Assembly: GCA_905221605.1 (NCBI GenBank)
Contig: CAJNDS010002315.1
Coordinates: forward strand, 401,817-465,816
Reading direction: 5' to 3'
DNA: 64,000 bases
DNA from: Symbiodinium natans
Lineage: Eukaryota > Sar > Dinophyceae > Suessiales > Symbiodiniaceae
A program made the translations under genes and the position numbers. The notes below the pieces were generated by a model. That model made no database searches. It worked only from the letters and a program-made list of their open reading frames with translations, and was not told the origin of the DNA. Positions 54,256-64,000 of the stretch are shown piece by piece. Position 1 is the stretch's first letter, and each line of letters starts with the position of its first letter.

Positions 54256-55320
54256 CAGGCTTGGCTCCAGGGCCTTTGAATAATTTAAAGCCCGCCTACT
54301 TGGGGTCCCGGACCAAACTTAAAAACCAGCACAGTCTAAATCCACCGCTCTCACCCACTCTCTGAGCTCTAACCTCCAGACTCAAGGACCCAACGATCCC
54401 AAGGACTCAAAACCCGAAGCCCTTAAACCCCCTGGTCCGTCGACCCCATCCCCTTTTACCTTTGAAGGGTACAGACCGCTGGACGGAGCGCAATGGCATT
54501 CCGGTCGCATCCTGCTCTCATCGAAATCTTCCAAGCAGGCGTCCAAAACCCTGGGTCCTAAACCCTAAACCCTAAACCCTAAACCTTAACTTTAGGGGAT
54601 TGTGGGGTTTAGGGCTGAGGGTTCAGGGCTCAGGCTCAGGAGAATTGCCAGTTCTCTACATGATTAGGCCTCCTATACTCTATAGGGTTTAGGGTTGTAG
54701 GGTTTAAGGTTTAGGGCTACCAGAAAGAGACCGCAGTTTAGAGGAAATCCCCATATGATTCGCGCATGTTTAGGGTTTAGGGGTTAGGGGTTAGGGGTTA
54801 GGGTTAGGGTTCAGGGTTTCGCTAGAACTGCGGCCGCCCTAAACCTGGGACAAGGAGTGGGCCAATGGTTCCATGTCTTTGGGTTAGTTTCCCTTCTGCG
54901 ATAAAACGACAAACCCTAAGCCTCAAACTCTGAACCCTGCCCATCGTTCCCAGGCTTCTGACATTCGGGGGTTAGGTTTATATGAGTGTTTCCCCTAAAT
55001 AGGGGCCCCCTTTGATACTAGTACCCCCAATACAATAGAGTCCCCTTAGAATGCTCTGCAGAGTTTTGGGCTGTAGGGTGTTAATATGTTCAGCCAAAGG
55101 TTTAATCTTTTTTGGGTTGCCCCAATCTCCTGTATTGAGTTGAGGATGGTTGAGGCCAAATTTCACCCCAAGATGATACATACACCCCCCCCCCCTATTC
55201 TAGGAACCCTAAACCCGAAACCCTAAACCCTAAACCCTCGCTTCGTGACAGCCCGGATGAGCGATTGCATAAACCCCAAAGCCTAAGCCCTAACCCCGAA
55301 AAGGGCGCCCGTATTTTGGG
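54256..55320. other. Repeat mosaic without a supported gene
   Basis: CCCTAAA at 54555-54590 and 55205-55235, TTTAGGG at 54768-54820. 54960-55200 has GGGGCCCCC-type and AT-rich small-element sequence. Confidence 0.35.
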
Positions 55321-55427
55321 AACCCTAAACCCTAAACCCTAAACCCTAAACCCTAAACCCTAAACCCTAAACCCTAAACCCTAAACCCTAAACCCTAAAC
55401 CCTAAACCCTAAACCCTAAACCCTAAA
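55321..55427. repeat. Perfect (CCCTAAA)15 array
   Basis: Fifteen uninterrupted units, among the longest in the window. Confidence 0.97.
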
Positions 55428-55680
55428 CGCCTGACGGCTCTAGGGAGTCTAAAACCCGTGAGGTGGGGCTTAGGGTTCAGGGCTTCGAGCCGAAACCCTG
55501 ACGGAACCCCAGGGGCCCCAAGCACTGAACCCGGGGTTTAGGGCTTGGGGTTTAGGGTGTAGGGTTTAGGGTTTAGGGTTTTGGGTTTAGGGTTTAGGGT
55601 TTAGGGTTTAGGGAGGTGTTTGGGGGTTTAAAGGGCTGAGGGAGAACCCTAAACCCTAAACCCAAGAATGTCCTGGGCAG

Positions 55681-55747
55681 GGCGTGCTCCCCATGGGGCC
55701 AGCGAGCTGTGTATCCGAAACGTGTATCCACTTCCTGCCGTGGCCTT
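55681..55747 (+). CDS. Exon-like island, unassigned
   Basis: GGGCAG|GGC opens GVLPMGPASCVSET, then either a GT donor (AC|GTGTAT) or CIHFLPWP-stop. CCCTAAA lies upstream and TTTAGGG downstream. Confidence 0.3.
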
Positions 55748-55794
55748 AAGAGTTGACAGTCTAGGGTTTAGGGTTTAGGGTTTAGGGTTTGGGG

Positions 55795-55895
55795 TTAGGA
55801 TGTTTCCCTGTTCCTAACAGTCCTTAATAGGGGTTGCAGTGCCCCCCTATTCTAATCCCTATTAGGGACTGGTAGTATAAGGGGGAACATCCCAA
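55795..55895. mobile_element. MITE-like element, family A, copy 5
   Basis: TTAGGATGTTTCCCTGTTCC ... GTATAAGGGGGAACATCCCAA-type inverted ends, with inner CAGTCCTTAATAGGGG. Confidence 0.8.
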
Positions 55896-56558
55896 GTTTG
55901 GGGTTACTTGCTGGCTTAGTCGGGAGTGAAGGAATGAGCCAGAGTAGCTTTTGGTCAGGGGGGTGGCAGGAAAAGCCAAAGAAACATGAAGCAAACTGAA
56001 GATGGAACAAGATAATCTTCACGGACATGATGTGAAATGGCTCTGCGTCGTTTTTTTGTAGTGAGCCGTTCGCTTCAGGGCCAGCAAAGTGCACAAAGAG
56101 ATGCTGCTGACCACGGGGATCTCATGTTGCTCCCGCTTGCTGGGTTCAACAACAATATTCTACTCTTTGCTTAAGAACCCCCCCATCAGATTTTGCGTCT
56201 TTATGGGGGTTCTTTAGCAAGTAGTAGTATTATGGTTTTCCCGAGAATCAAAGAACACAATAAATAATCGGTGCCCGCGAAGCTGAGGAAGTTAAGATTT
56301 TGAAGAGCGGACGCCCTATATGAATCCGCGTTGTTTTGTCACCATGATAGGCTGGGGGTTTTCTGCTGTGATTTCGTTCCCACGCAAACCCTTTTATAGC
56401 GAACACGTTCTGTTGACCACTTTCGGATTATAACTCTTGTTGGTCAACTTTTTAGGGATAGCACGTGTTGGCTACGAGGGTTATTTCGAAGCGGTATTCA
56501 AAGCTAGTACAGTATAACTTCATCGTGCTGCTGTCTGCTATACTAAATGCCCGGGGGC

Positions 56559-56648
56559 TTAGGATGCTCCCCGTTATACTAACAGTCCTTAGTAGTGATT
56601 CTAGTTAGTCCCTATTTAAGGACTGTCAGTTAAGGGGGAACATCCCAG
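56559..56648. mobile_element. MITE-like element, family A, copy 6
   Basis: TTAGGATGCTCCCCGTTATA ... GTTAAGGGGGAACATCCCA. From 55896 to 56558 no gene or telomere motif is seen. Confidence 0.8.
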
Positions 56649-56984
56649 GTTCCGGGATTCTTTCAAAGCTGCTGTTTGATTTGGGACTTTTGGGGTTCTG
56701 GGTGAGGGACGAAGCTAATGTCTGCAGCTTGATTCAAGGCAAATGCTAGGTCTCCCCACACCTGTTTTTTGAAACGGCTTTTGCGTAACCTCCTACGTCA
56801 TCAGGGTTTTTGAATGCGGCCCCGAGTACTATCAAAAAAAACTACTTTTGTAAAGCTGTCCTACCTCATCGCGGGCTTTTTGCATGTTATTATTCCATCG
56901 CATTCTTGTGTGTTTCACTCGTTCGAAATCCGGAAAGAACAGTTTACTGTAGGGGGTTCCTGTTTCTTTCTAAGAATTCCGACC

Positions 56985-57430
56985 TAGCCGGATGCCTCGG
57001 CCGGCTCCCTGGGCTGCTTGCCTCCGCTTGTCTCCCTCTGTCTCTCTTTATGTGGGTGGCCTCGGCCGGCTCCCTAGGCTCTGTCTCCGCTTGTCTCCCT
57101 TTCCGTTTCTCTCCCTTCGTCTCCCTTCATGTGGGTGGCCTCGGCCGGCTCCGTGGGCTGCTTGTCTCCGCTTGTCTCCCTCTGTCTCCCTTCATGTGGG
57201 TGGCTTCGGCCGGCTCCCTGGGCTCTGTCTCCGCGTCTCCGCTTGTCTCCCTTTGTTTCGTGGGTGCGTGTCTCCGCTTGTCTGTCTTTGTCACCCTTCG
57301 TCTGGGTGGCCTCAGCCGGCTCCCTGGGCTGCTTGTCTCCGCTTGTCTCCCTTTGTCTCCCTTCATGTGGGTCTCCCTGGGCTGTCTCCGCTTGTCTCGC
57401 AGGTGGGCGCGTGTCTCTGTGGGTAGGCGC
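56985..57430. repeat. GC-rich minisatellite, about 60-75 bp units
   Basis: GGCCTCGGCCGGCTCCCTGG followed by GCTTGTCTCCGCTTGTCTCC and CTTCATGTGGGT recurs about seven times with deletions. Most frames on both strands stay open, including a 287-codon + frame (56810-57673) that lacks an ATG start. Coding is therefore not shown. Confidence 0.85.
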
Positions 57431-57756
57431 AACGCAGCCTACAGAGCTGCCTGTGTCCGCAGAACCCCAGCGCCAGAGAAGAAAGCGCACATAGATTCTG
57501 CTTTTAAGCTTTGGGCCTTAGGTCTCCAATGGAGGTCGGACATTCGGAGGCATTTTTTGTCTGCGTTATCTCCAACGCGGTCTGTTTGGCATTCTTTCTA
57601 TGAGAACACAAGATTTGCCATGAGACAATGTTCATGCTTGGGGGTACCACTTATGTTACCCCGAAGAAGCTAAATTGAACACCTGTAGCACGGATCAGCC
57701 TCGGAGAAGTATCAAAACCTCGCACCTGCCAGCCTCGCACTGTCCAGTTGCGCCTC

Positions 57757-58425
57757 ATGGCATTGCGGGGCCACACGGCGTCACTGGGTGACAAGGACGG
57801 CAAGCGAAGAAGCCGCTCCTGGAAAGCCGAGTCGGCTCGTCGGGAGGATGTGGACGCAGCTCAGGCCGAGGCCAGTTCATTTCGGTCCTCGCTACGAGAG
57901 GAGGGGGTTCTCAGCTGCGCCGAGGACGTGCGTGCGCCGCCCACGTATGTGAAGTGGCAGAAGACCAGAGGGACATACCGGGTGCAGCTACGGACGCCCA
58001 AAGTTCGTGCCACGCAGCCTGCAGCACCATATCTCCCTCTTCCCCTTGTTTTGTTGAACAGGCTGCAACCTCACGTGACCGCGGCCAATCGATCAGCAGC
58101 TTGGTGCAACTGGCAGTGCTTTCTCTGATTTGATCCGAATTCCGCATCCCCCCGCCCCTGCATAATTGAATATCGCAACAAAACCTGCCAACCCCTCTAC
58201 GTGCCGCTCTCACCGTTACCCGAGACGACCCCGCTGCACCGGGTTGGCTGGGCCGTGGCAACTTCATCTGCAGCGGCGCTGCATTTTGGGAAAATTCAGC
58301 GAGGCCGCATGACAGAGGGCGGTAGCTTTCGAAGCAAGGCGGAGGCAGCATGCGCAGCGGATGCCCTGCGCAAAAGTCTGCGCAAGAAGCCCAGGCAACA
58401 ACCTGTTTTTTTGATTGACTCCTAG
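57757..58425 (+). CDS. Possible AP2-like DNA-binding protein, two exons (57757-58006, 58274-58425)
   Basis: ATG 57757 opens MALRGHTASLGDKDGKRRSR. Exon one ends ...YVKWQKTRGTYRVQLRTPKV and exon two continues ALHFGKIQRG, GGSFRSKAEAACAADALRKS and LRKK, stop TAG 58423-58425. The split matches the AP2 pattern: WxxxxGxYRVQ strands, then (H)FG...SF.SKAEAA.AADALRK helix. The joint C|GTGCCA...CTGCAG|CG keeps frame (267-bp GT-AG intron). AP2 domains bind DNA in plants and alveolates (family knowledge). This gene lies in the telomere-motif-free block and its intron has none. The exon-two frame is also open without splicing, so the join is inferred. Confidence 0.4.
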
Positions 58426-58654
58426 TTGCAGCACCCTCTCATCGGTTGGATACGTTGGCAATTCGTGTGTTATTTTGTCAACTGACTCCTGTAGTCTGCT
58501 TTATAGTCGTGCGGTTGGCGAGCCCCAGAGCGATTGGATCTTGTGTCACAGTCGCCGCCTTGGCCGCAACAGCATCAGAAGGTCTTGCAAGCCTCCAGCG
58601 CAGCGCGCCCTGCAAGTGGTCGTTTCTTCGTTTCTTCGATATGCTTGCGGCTAC

Positions 58655-58768
58655 AAAAGATAGCGTCTGACCTGAGCGGCCCGTGGAGCACAAGCGACAA
58701 GACAGCGATGCCTAACCATCCGAGTTGAGGGCTGTAGGTAGCTGGAAGCTCCTGTAGGACTTGGTGCC
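58655..58768. repeat. Left arm of a diverged inverted repeat
   Basis: Matches the reverse complement of 59101-59215 over about 115 bp (shared GTCTGACCTGAGCGGCC-like and TAGGTAGCTGGAAGCTCCT). Roughly four in five bases agree by eye. Confidence 0.8.
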
Positions 58769-59100
58769 GCACGTCACGACGCAAAGATTTGCTTTCTGAC
58801 TCCTTTGGTCCGAAAGCTTACGTGTTAAAGATATACAGCGTGCGCGTGCATCAGCACAAGCTCGCGCACACCTTCGGGCACTCACCCTTGCGGCCCTTGC
58901 ATCTATCCGGCACTTTTCGTCGGCAGCTGCACGCATCAGAGACCCGCAAACATCGTCTTGTCGAAACTTCGGCAACGCGTCAAGTACCCTGTGCCTGAAA
59001 CGCTAAACTTTAAACTTTCAACCCTAAACCAGATGCAAGGGTGAGTCCCCTATAGTCCCCTATGGCGTGCACGAGCTTGCGGTGAGCCACGTGCACGCTG

Positions 59101-59215
59101 ACCAAGGCCTAAAGGAGCTTCCAGCTACCTACAAAACCCTCAGCTCGTATGGTTTAAGTCATCGCTACCTTTTCGTTTGTGCTTCACAGGCCGCTCAGGT
59201 CAGATGCTCTCTTTT
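59101..59215. repeat. Right arm of the inverted repeat
   Basis: See 58655-58768. The arms enclose about 330 bp with no recognised gene. Small overlapping frames in both strands across the arms are by-products. Confidence 0.8.
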
Positions 59216-60100
59216 GCAGTGTATCTTGTATCGTTGCTGGCGACCATGTAAAATGTTTCGGTTTTCCACAGAATCTTTCGAACGCTTTCACCCATATAGC
59301 AGATCCAACTCGCGCTGTAAGTTGTCTTTCGATACTCCTGTGCTGGACGGTTGTCAGTACCCTTTGGATGGAGCTTTGTGTGTAGCAGTGCGTCCAGCCA
59401 CAATTCCTTCTATGGAAGGAAGAGAAGAACCTTCGCCCGGGGGTTCTCCACAAATACAAAGCGTACATCCATGGGGAGTAGCAGTCCGTGGGCGCAGACA
59501 CTATAGGGGCAATTAACCTGATGGCGCGTCAACGCTCTTGCGACCAACCTGGGTTCTTCCACTGGACCTCTGTGGATGGCCTTGGAGTCCATTCTCTGCG
59601 GCAGACAGGCTTCGCGACGGCTCATGCCGTTCACGCAGGTTGGCTGCGTCGGAATCCGAATGCACCACCGCACCTGCAGGTGGCACGGGGCACGTTGCCA
59701 AGTCCCAAACAGCGGAAACACATCCATTTCGCGTCCCAGGTTAGGTCATGGCTACTTCGCCATTCGCCGCATGGATGTTGTCCCGCATGCGCAGGGTTGG
59801 CGTAGGGAACCCCAAAGGGAGACATGTGTGATTGAAGCCTTTGAACATCACTTGGTCGGTTGCTCTTTTATTTGATTTCGACCCTCTACTAGACTTGAGG
59901 TTAGGACGTGCGTCCAGGATTTGAAATGTCAAAATGTTATTGATCAGATTGGGTTTTAACGCTTGCTGCGGGGCGTGGCGCCGAAATCATGCAAAATTGG
60001 TTTTGACTCCCTGGTTGGGTCTGTCCGTGGGTTTAGGGCAAAAACCCAGTTTTCCAGCCCGACAGTGGCCCGACGCTGTTACGCAACGAGTTCAACACAA
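59216..60100. other. Repeat-free block, no recognised gene
   Basis: Several overlapping frames of 60-150 codons on both strands, none with a family likeness. The longest + frame (59067-59516) overlaps the inverted repeat arm. Confidence 0.35.
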
Positions 60101-60700
60101 GGCAGCCTAAAGGTGTGAACAGAGTGAACACGCGTGCATTATATTATTACAGGTGACGAAAGAAGAAGAGAGAGAAAAGTGAACGAAATAAATGCGCGGA
60201 AAAAATATTGTGCTCGCGCCTACATAATGATAATAAGAAGAAGAATAATAATAGTAATACGGGCCAGTGAGCAAAAGACTTATATTTTTGTCCCGCGTTG
60301 AACGAGTGAATGAATAGACAAAAAAGGTCCCTATTTTCTAGTCTTTTTTATAAGGCCTTTTTCGCGTTCACATCGTTCACTTGTTTCGTTCCTGCATTTC
60401 GTTCAATTGCAACATTCGTTATTCACACGTTCATGCACTTTATTACAATTATCGCGGGCTCATTGAAACACCCTTTGGAACCTTGAGATCGGAATAATAT
60501 TATAATAGGGCCCTTATAATTCTCGGGATTTAATGTTGAATACGGGCCCGTTATAAATTATATTCAAAAGGGAGTTCTCTTTACGCTTTATAATTTACTT
60601 CTTCATTCACTACATGTCATGCGTCATTCATTCATTACATTCATTCCTTCCTTATAAATTTCGTTCACGAGAAGATAGAAAATGATAACCAAGCAAGCTC
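60101..60700. other. AT-rich low-complexity region
   Basis: GAAGAAGAGAGAGAAAAGTG, TAATAATAGTAATA and CATTCATTCATTACATTCAT tracts. No coding frame. Confidence 0.6.
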
Positions 60701-60828
60701 GACGACTGCAGCAGCGTCTGAGAAGGCCGCCCTGCCTGGATAAGCTTGTCGGCTCCTAGAAGACTTTGCCATTTCACTTGGTGTTGTTTGGTTTCCCAGC
60801 GTTATGGCGGCCAGTCATCAGACACAAA

Positions 60829-61155
60829 CTAGGGGTTGTGTTTTAAACAAAACGAGAAAACAAGAGGAAAACCAACAACCAAAAAATTGAAAGGAGACCA
60901 TCCCATTCCCAAAACGAGAAAAAAAGAAGAGCACCAACGAGAAAAAAGAAGATACTTGCCAGAGACACAATCAGCATCCTTTATCCTAACCAAAGGCCTG
61001 AGGTCCTGAGCCTCACAACAGTTTGAGACAAAGCGCGAAGATTCACGCGCAATGTTCAGAAGACATCCAAGCAAAGCCTCAAGCTTGGGATGGTTTGGAA
61101 GTTGCGCTTGAAGGTCACTGGGCGAGTGCGCGGTGACCCGAGTGCACATCCTCAC
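60829..61155 (-). CDS. Small minus-strand open frame, unassigned
   Basis: ATG at 61155. The first ~68 codons have normal composition (PNHPKLEALLGCLLNIARES, CCEAQDLRPLVRIKDADCVS). The rest is hydrophobic and may be read-through past an intron boundary near GGCAAGTATC. No family recognised. Confidence 0.35.
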   Translation of the reverse strand: MRMCTRVTAHSPSDLQAQLPNHPKLEALLGCLLNIARESSRFVSNCCEAQDLRPLVRIKDADCVSGKYLLFSRWCSSFFLVLGMGWSPFNFLVVGFPLVFSFCLKHNP

Positions 61156-61490
61156 TAGCTAGATCTGACATGACCGCAGGCATCTCTACAGCTAGGTTTT
61201 GAGACTGTTTTTCTGAAGCTTTCCTGCTTCATCATGTTTCTCTGCATGTTACAATGATGTTCTTGCGATTAGCTTATTAACTCCCGAAAGCGCAGCAAAA
61301 TCCCGACTCCTGGGTCGTTTGAAAATGCGTTCAGGAAGTTTTCGTTCGTCGTCATGGCTTTCGTATACTATTCTCCAATGAGATAATGATACAATCGTGC
61401 TTCGCTGGTTCAACGACCACTGAACTTTCTACACCTAGATTTTGAAAGTACTTGTATAAAGCTTCGGCAACTTGCAGGAGCAGAGGAAGC
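61156..61490. other. Non-repetitive spacer
   Basis: No telomere motif and no recognised feature. Confidence 0.4.
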
Positions 61491-62900
61491 GGCGTCAAAC
61501 ACTCAAGCACTCAAACCCTCAAACCCTCAAGCCCTCAAGCCCTCAAAACCCTAAACCCTACACCCCTAAAGCCTAAAGCCCAAGCCTGAACCCTAAACCA
61601 AACCCCCAAAGTTCGAACCTCAGCCTTCCAGCCTAAACTTCGTGTTGGGTGGGTTAGGCGAGTGCCATCAGCCTACTGCTGCACCCGGGCCCATGAAGGC
61701 TCTAAAAAGGGCGTTTAGCGTTTAGGATTTGGGGTTTAGCGTTTAGGGTACAAAGGGTTTAGGGTTTTAATGGAACTTAGAGGAAGGCTCAGAGAACTGA
61801 GGAAGTAGGTCAATAGGGACCGTAAACCCTAAACCCTAAGTTGGATTCTCTGAGTTTTGACATGCCTGCTAGCCCACCTTGTATGTACAGCACAGTCCAA
61901 ACCTCAAAAGGGCCTTTGGGGATCTCGGGGCTTGCGGTTCAGGGTTTAGAGCTTTTGGGGTTTAGGGTTTAGTGCAGGGTTTAGAGTTTCGGGCGTTTGA
62001 GGGTTTAGGGCTAAGGCTTTGCTGGCTAAGCATCCAAGGTGACTGTTATCGTCTGCGACAATTTCGGCAAGGGGCAACTGCAGCAGCTTGGCACAAACCC
62101 CAAGCGCCAAGCCCTGAACCCTAGACCCCTGGAACCCTAAACCCCAAACCCCAAATCCACTACCCAGTCCTTGTCTCCTGCGCGGGAACACACGTAGCAA
62201 AGTGGTGGTTCATGATGCCGGAATAGCTTCCACAATCTGGTGGGTTGCTGCTACGGAACTTAAACTAAACATCCAGAACACGGACATACAACGCATCTTA
62301 TGGTAACTTACTAAAATGTCTCAACAAGAGCCCGTGTAAGTATGAAAAAAACATCGCAAAGAGGGCAGGTCAATACATCTGAACCAGATCCATATACTTG
62401 GGCTTCTGGGCTTCTGGACAGCTGGGCAAGGTTTCTTGTTTAGGGACCCTGCACCCTCTGTTCAAGGTCAACTACGAGAAGGCACTTCTCACAAAATGCT
62501 TACATTGGTAACCCCTCCTCAAGCAACCCCACCCCCACCCCCCACCCCCGCAAGAAAAAGAACAAAACAAAAAGAAACGACCCTCGAACGCGGATCCCTC
62601 AACCCCTGAGCCCAACCCTCAACCCCTCAACCCGCAACCCAGGACCCATTCTGACGCGAGAGTTGGGGTCCACCTAGTAAATCCCTCAAAGAGTCCCCCG
62701 CGAGCCCTAAACCCTAAAACTCTAAACCCCAAACCCGCACCCCTGCAACCCTAAAACCCTAAACCCCTAAATCTTAAGGACCCTAAACCCTAAACTCTAA
62801 AACTCTGATACCCTCAAACCCCAATTCTCGGAGATCCCGACCCTAAACCCTGAACCCTAAAACTCTGATACCCTCAAACCCCAATTCTCGGAAATCCCCA
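61491..62900. repeat. Degenerate telomere-like mosaic
   Basis: CCCTCAA/CCCTAAA at 61503-61615, TTTAGGG at 61710-61770 and 61938-62010, CCCTAAA at 62108-62155 and 62700-62860. AACTCTGATACCCTCAAACC then CCAATTCTCGG is duplicated (62798-62831 and 62858-62891). Confidence 0.6.
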
Positions 62901-62901
62901 G

Positions 62902-63695
62902 GTGGCTCCAGCTCGACAGGGGGGAGCGCCTGTGCGTTGCTTCCGTGGAGCTCGAGGCCCGCCCCCTCAGAGTGGTCCAAAGGCCTGTTTGTTGTAAATT
63001 TGGGTTTAGGGTTTAGGGGTTTAGGGTTTAGGGTTTAGGGTTTAAGGGAAAGAAAAGCCCTAAACCCTAAAGCCTAAACCCCAAACCCTAAACCTTAAAC
63101 CCTAAACCCTAAACCCTCCTCCCAACACTTCGTAGTTGCCTTCGTAACAAGTCGCCGCTGACGGGAAAGATGCTTGCCAGCGTGCGCTGCGTGCCCTCGC
63201 GCAGTACCTCCTGTCACAGCCGAGGCTGCTCCGTGCACGGGCAGCGCACGAGAAAGGTGAGCGCATCCTCTGGTACTGCGCTGCTAGGGTTTAGTGTTTA
63301 GGGTTTAGGGTTTAGGGTTTAGGGTTTAGGGTTTAGGGTTTAGGGTTTAGGGTTTACCGCCACAGGAGCGCGGCGGCGCTTTGCCTCTTCCTCGCGTGTG
63401 GGAGGTGGTGGGGTTGACAAGGAGTCGATGAAAGCTGTGTCCCGAAGTTGTCGAGGCGAAGTTGAAAGAGCTGACCGGCGAGCTCTCGGAGCACTTGGCT
63501 TAGGGTTTAGGGCTTTGGGTTTAGGGTTTAGGGTTTAGGTTATAGGGTTTAGGTTTTAGGGTTTAGGGTTTAGAGTTTGGGGCTGAGTGCTCCCAGCGAC
63601 ACGTCCTCTGCGAGCGGAAGGGGCACTCCCAGATCGGGGAGCAAGCGGCAAAGGCGTCTCCTAAGCAGAAAGCCAAGCCGGCAGATGTCATCTAG
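62902..63695 (+). CDS. 3' end of an unidentified gene (exons about 62902-62986, 63152-63256, 63369-63490, 63588-63695)
   Basis: Exon 62902: WLQLDRGERLCVASVELEAR then PLRVVQR. Exon 63152: AADGKDACQRALRALAQYLL then SQPRLLRARAAHEK, ending G|GTGAGC. Exon 63369 joins in frame (GARRRFASSSRVGGGVDKES), but the clear helical continuation PEVVEAKLKELTGELSEHL is one frame off, so one base is out of register near 63441-63444. Last exon: CSQRHVLCERKGHSQIGEQA then AKASPKQKAKPADVI, stop TAG 63693-63695. The protein end is Lys-rich and helical; no family recognised. Telomere-like arrays lie in the introns. The first exon's membership is inferred. Confidence 0.5.
63286..63356. repeat. (TTTAGGG)n array in the intron of the 3' gene
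   Basis: About ten units between the GTGAGC donor at 63257 and the acceptor at 63368. Confidence 0.95.
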
Positions 63696-63850
63696 GACCC
63701 AGAGTAGGCCCTCATTCCCTTTTGGTTAGGGTTTAGGTTCCCTTTTGTTAGGGTTTAGGTTCCCTTTTTTTAGGGTTTAGGTTCCCTTTTCAACCCTTTT
63801 ATAAGCCCAAAAGGGTACCCTTTTAATCCTCGGTTACTCCTCGGTCTGGT
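63691..63850. mobile_element. Dispersed repeat overlapping a stop codon
   Basis: The first 27 bp (63691-63717) equal 10913-10939. CCCTTTTGTTAGGGTTTAGG units follow. AAAAGGGTACCCTTTTAAT at 63810 resembles 40970-40990. The TAG of the upstream gene lies inside the repeat. Confidence 0.6.
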
Positions 63851-63944
63851 CATCAGGCTGATGCGGAATCCCTAAACCCATCGTGATATAAGAAGGGCCT
63901 TGCCAATCGTCGGCTCAGGCCAATCGTAAACCCTCATTCCTAGG

Positions 63945-64000
63945 GTTGTAAGTGAGGCAACCTATATCAGAATCTCAACTATGGTACGTAGAAGCCTACT
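63945..64000. mobile_element. MITE-like element, family B, cut by window end
   Basis: GTAAGTGAGGCAACCTATAT then CAACTATGGTAC matches the interior of the copy at 34260-34372. Confidence 0.45.

Noticed and set aside
56810-57673. 287-codon frame over the minisatellite
   Set aside because: Starts at TTG, not ATG. The repeat keeps most frames open on both strands.

Overview
The window reads as nuclear DNA of a dinoflagellate (inference). Three things point there. (1) The Arabidopsis-type telomere motif TTTAGGG / CCCTAAA and degenerate versions of it are scattered through almost the whole window. (2) An intact 537-residue protein joins an N-terminal ubiquitin-like domain to eleven short RCC1-like repeats of the ...VTWGxxxxGGDSSAVQ... 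type, a family I associate with dinoflagellates. (3) Split genes need GC and GA as well as GT splice donors. No bacterial operons, tRNAs or rRNAs were seen, and the dinoflagellate spliced-leader sequence was not found.

Layout. 1-7.5 kb: exons of a pentatricopeptide-repeat (PPR) gene on the + strand, as small islands between telomere-like arrays, probably ending at 7462. 7.58-9.19 kb: the intronless ubiquitin-like/RCC1-like gene. 10-16.4 kb: a second PPR gene in pieces. 16.5-25.4 kb: repeat mosaic with single exon-like islands. 25.5-29.84 kb: an eight-exon short-chain dehydrogenase/reductase (SDR) gene that can be followed from ATG to stop, with telomere-like repeats in all seven introns. 30-52.5 kb: repeat mosaic with more exon-like islands, MITE-like elements and simple-sequence tracts. 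52.9-54.0 kb: a tandem array of seven ~90-nt units, read here as a double-guide box C/D snoRNA, plus a broken eighth unit. 54-56.6 kb: repeat mosaic. 56.7-61.4 kb: a block almost free of telomere motif, with a GC-rich minisatellite, a possible two-exon AP2-like gene, a ~115-bp inverted repeat and AT-rich DNA. 61.5-64 kb: mosaic again, with the 3' end of an unidentified + strand gene (stop at 63693-63695).

How the parts fit. Wherever splicing can be followed with confidence (SDR and both PPR genes), exons are 45-120 bp and the introns hold telomere-like arrays. Most exons have CCCTAAA on the 5' side and TTTAGGG on the 3' side, so an intron tends to start G-rich and end C-rich and its two ends are complementary in RNA. 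Several donors are the repeat itself (AG|GTTTAGGG). Three families of MITE-like inverted-repeat elements also sit in introns and spacers. The best candidates for something new are the snoRNA array, whose two guides match conserved 18S rRNA segments, and the telomere-repeat introns with polarity and mixed GT/GC/GA donors.
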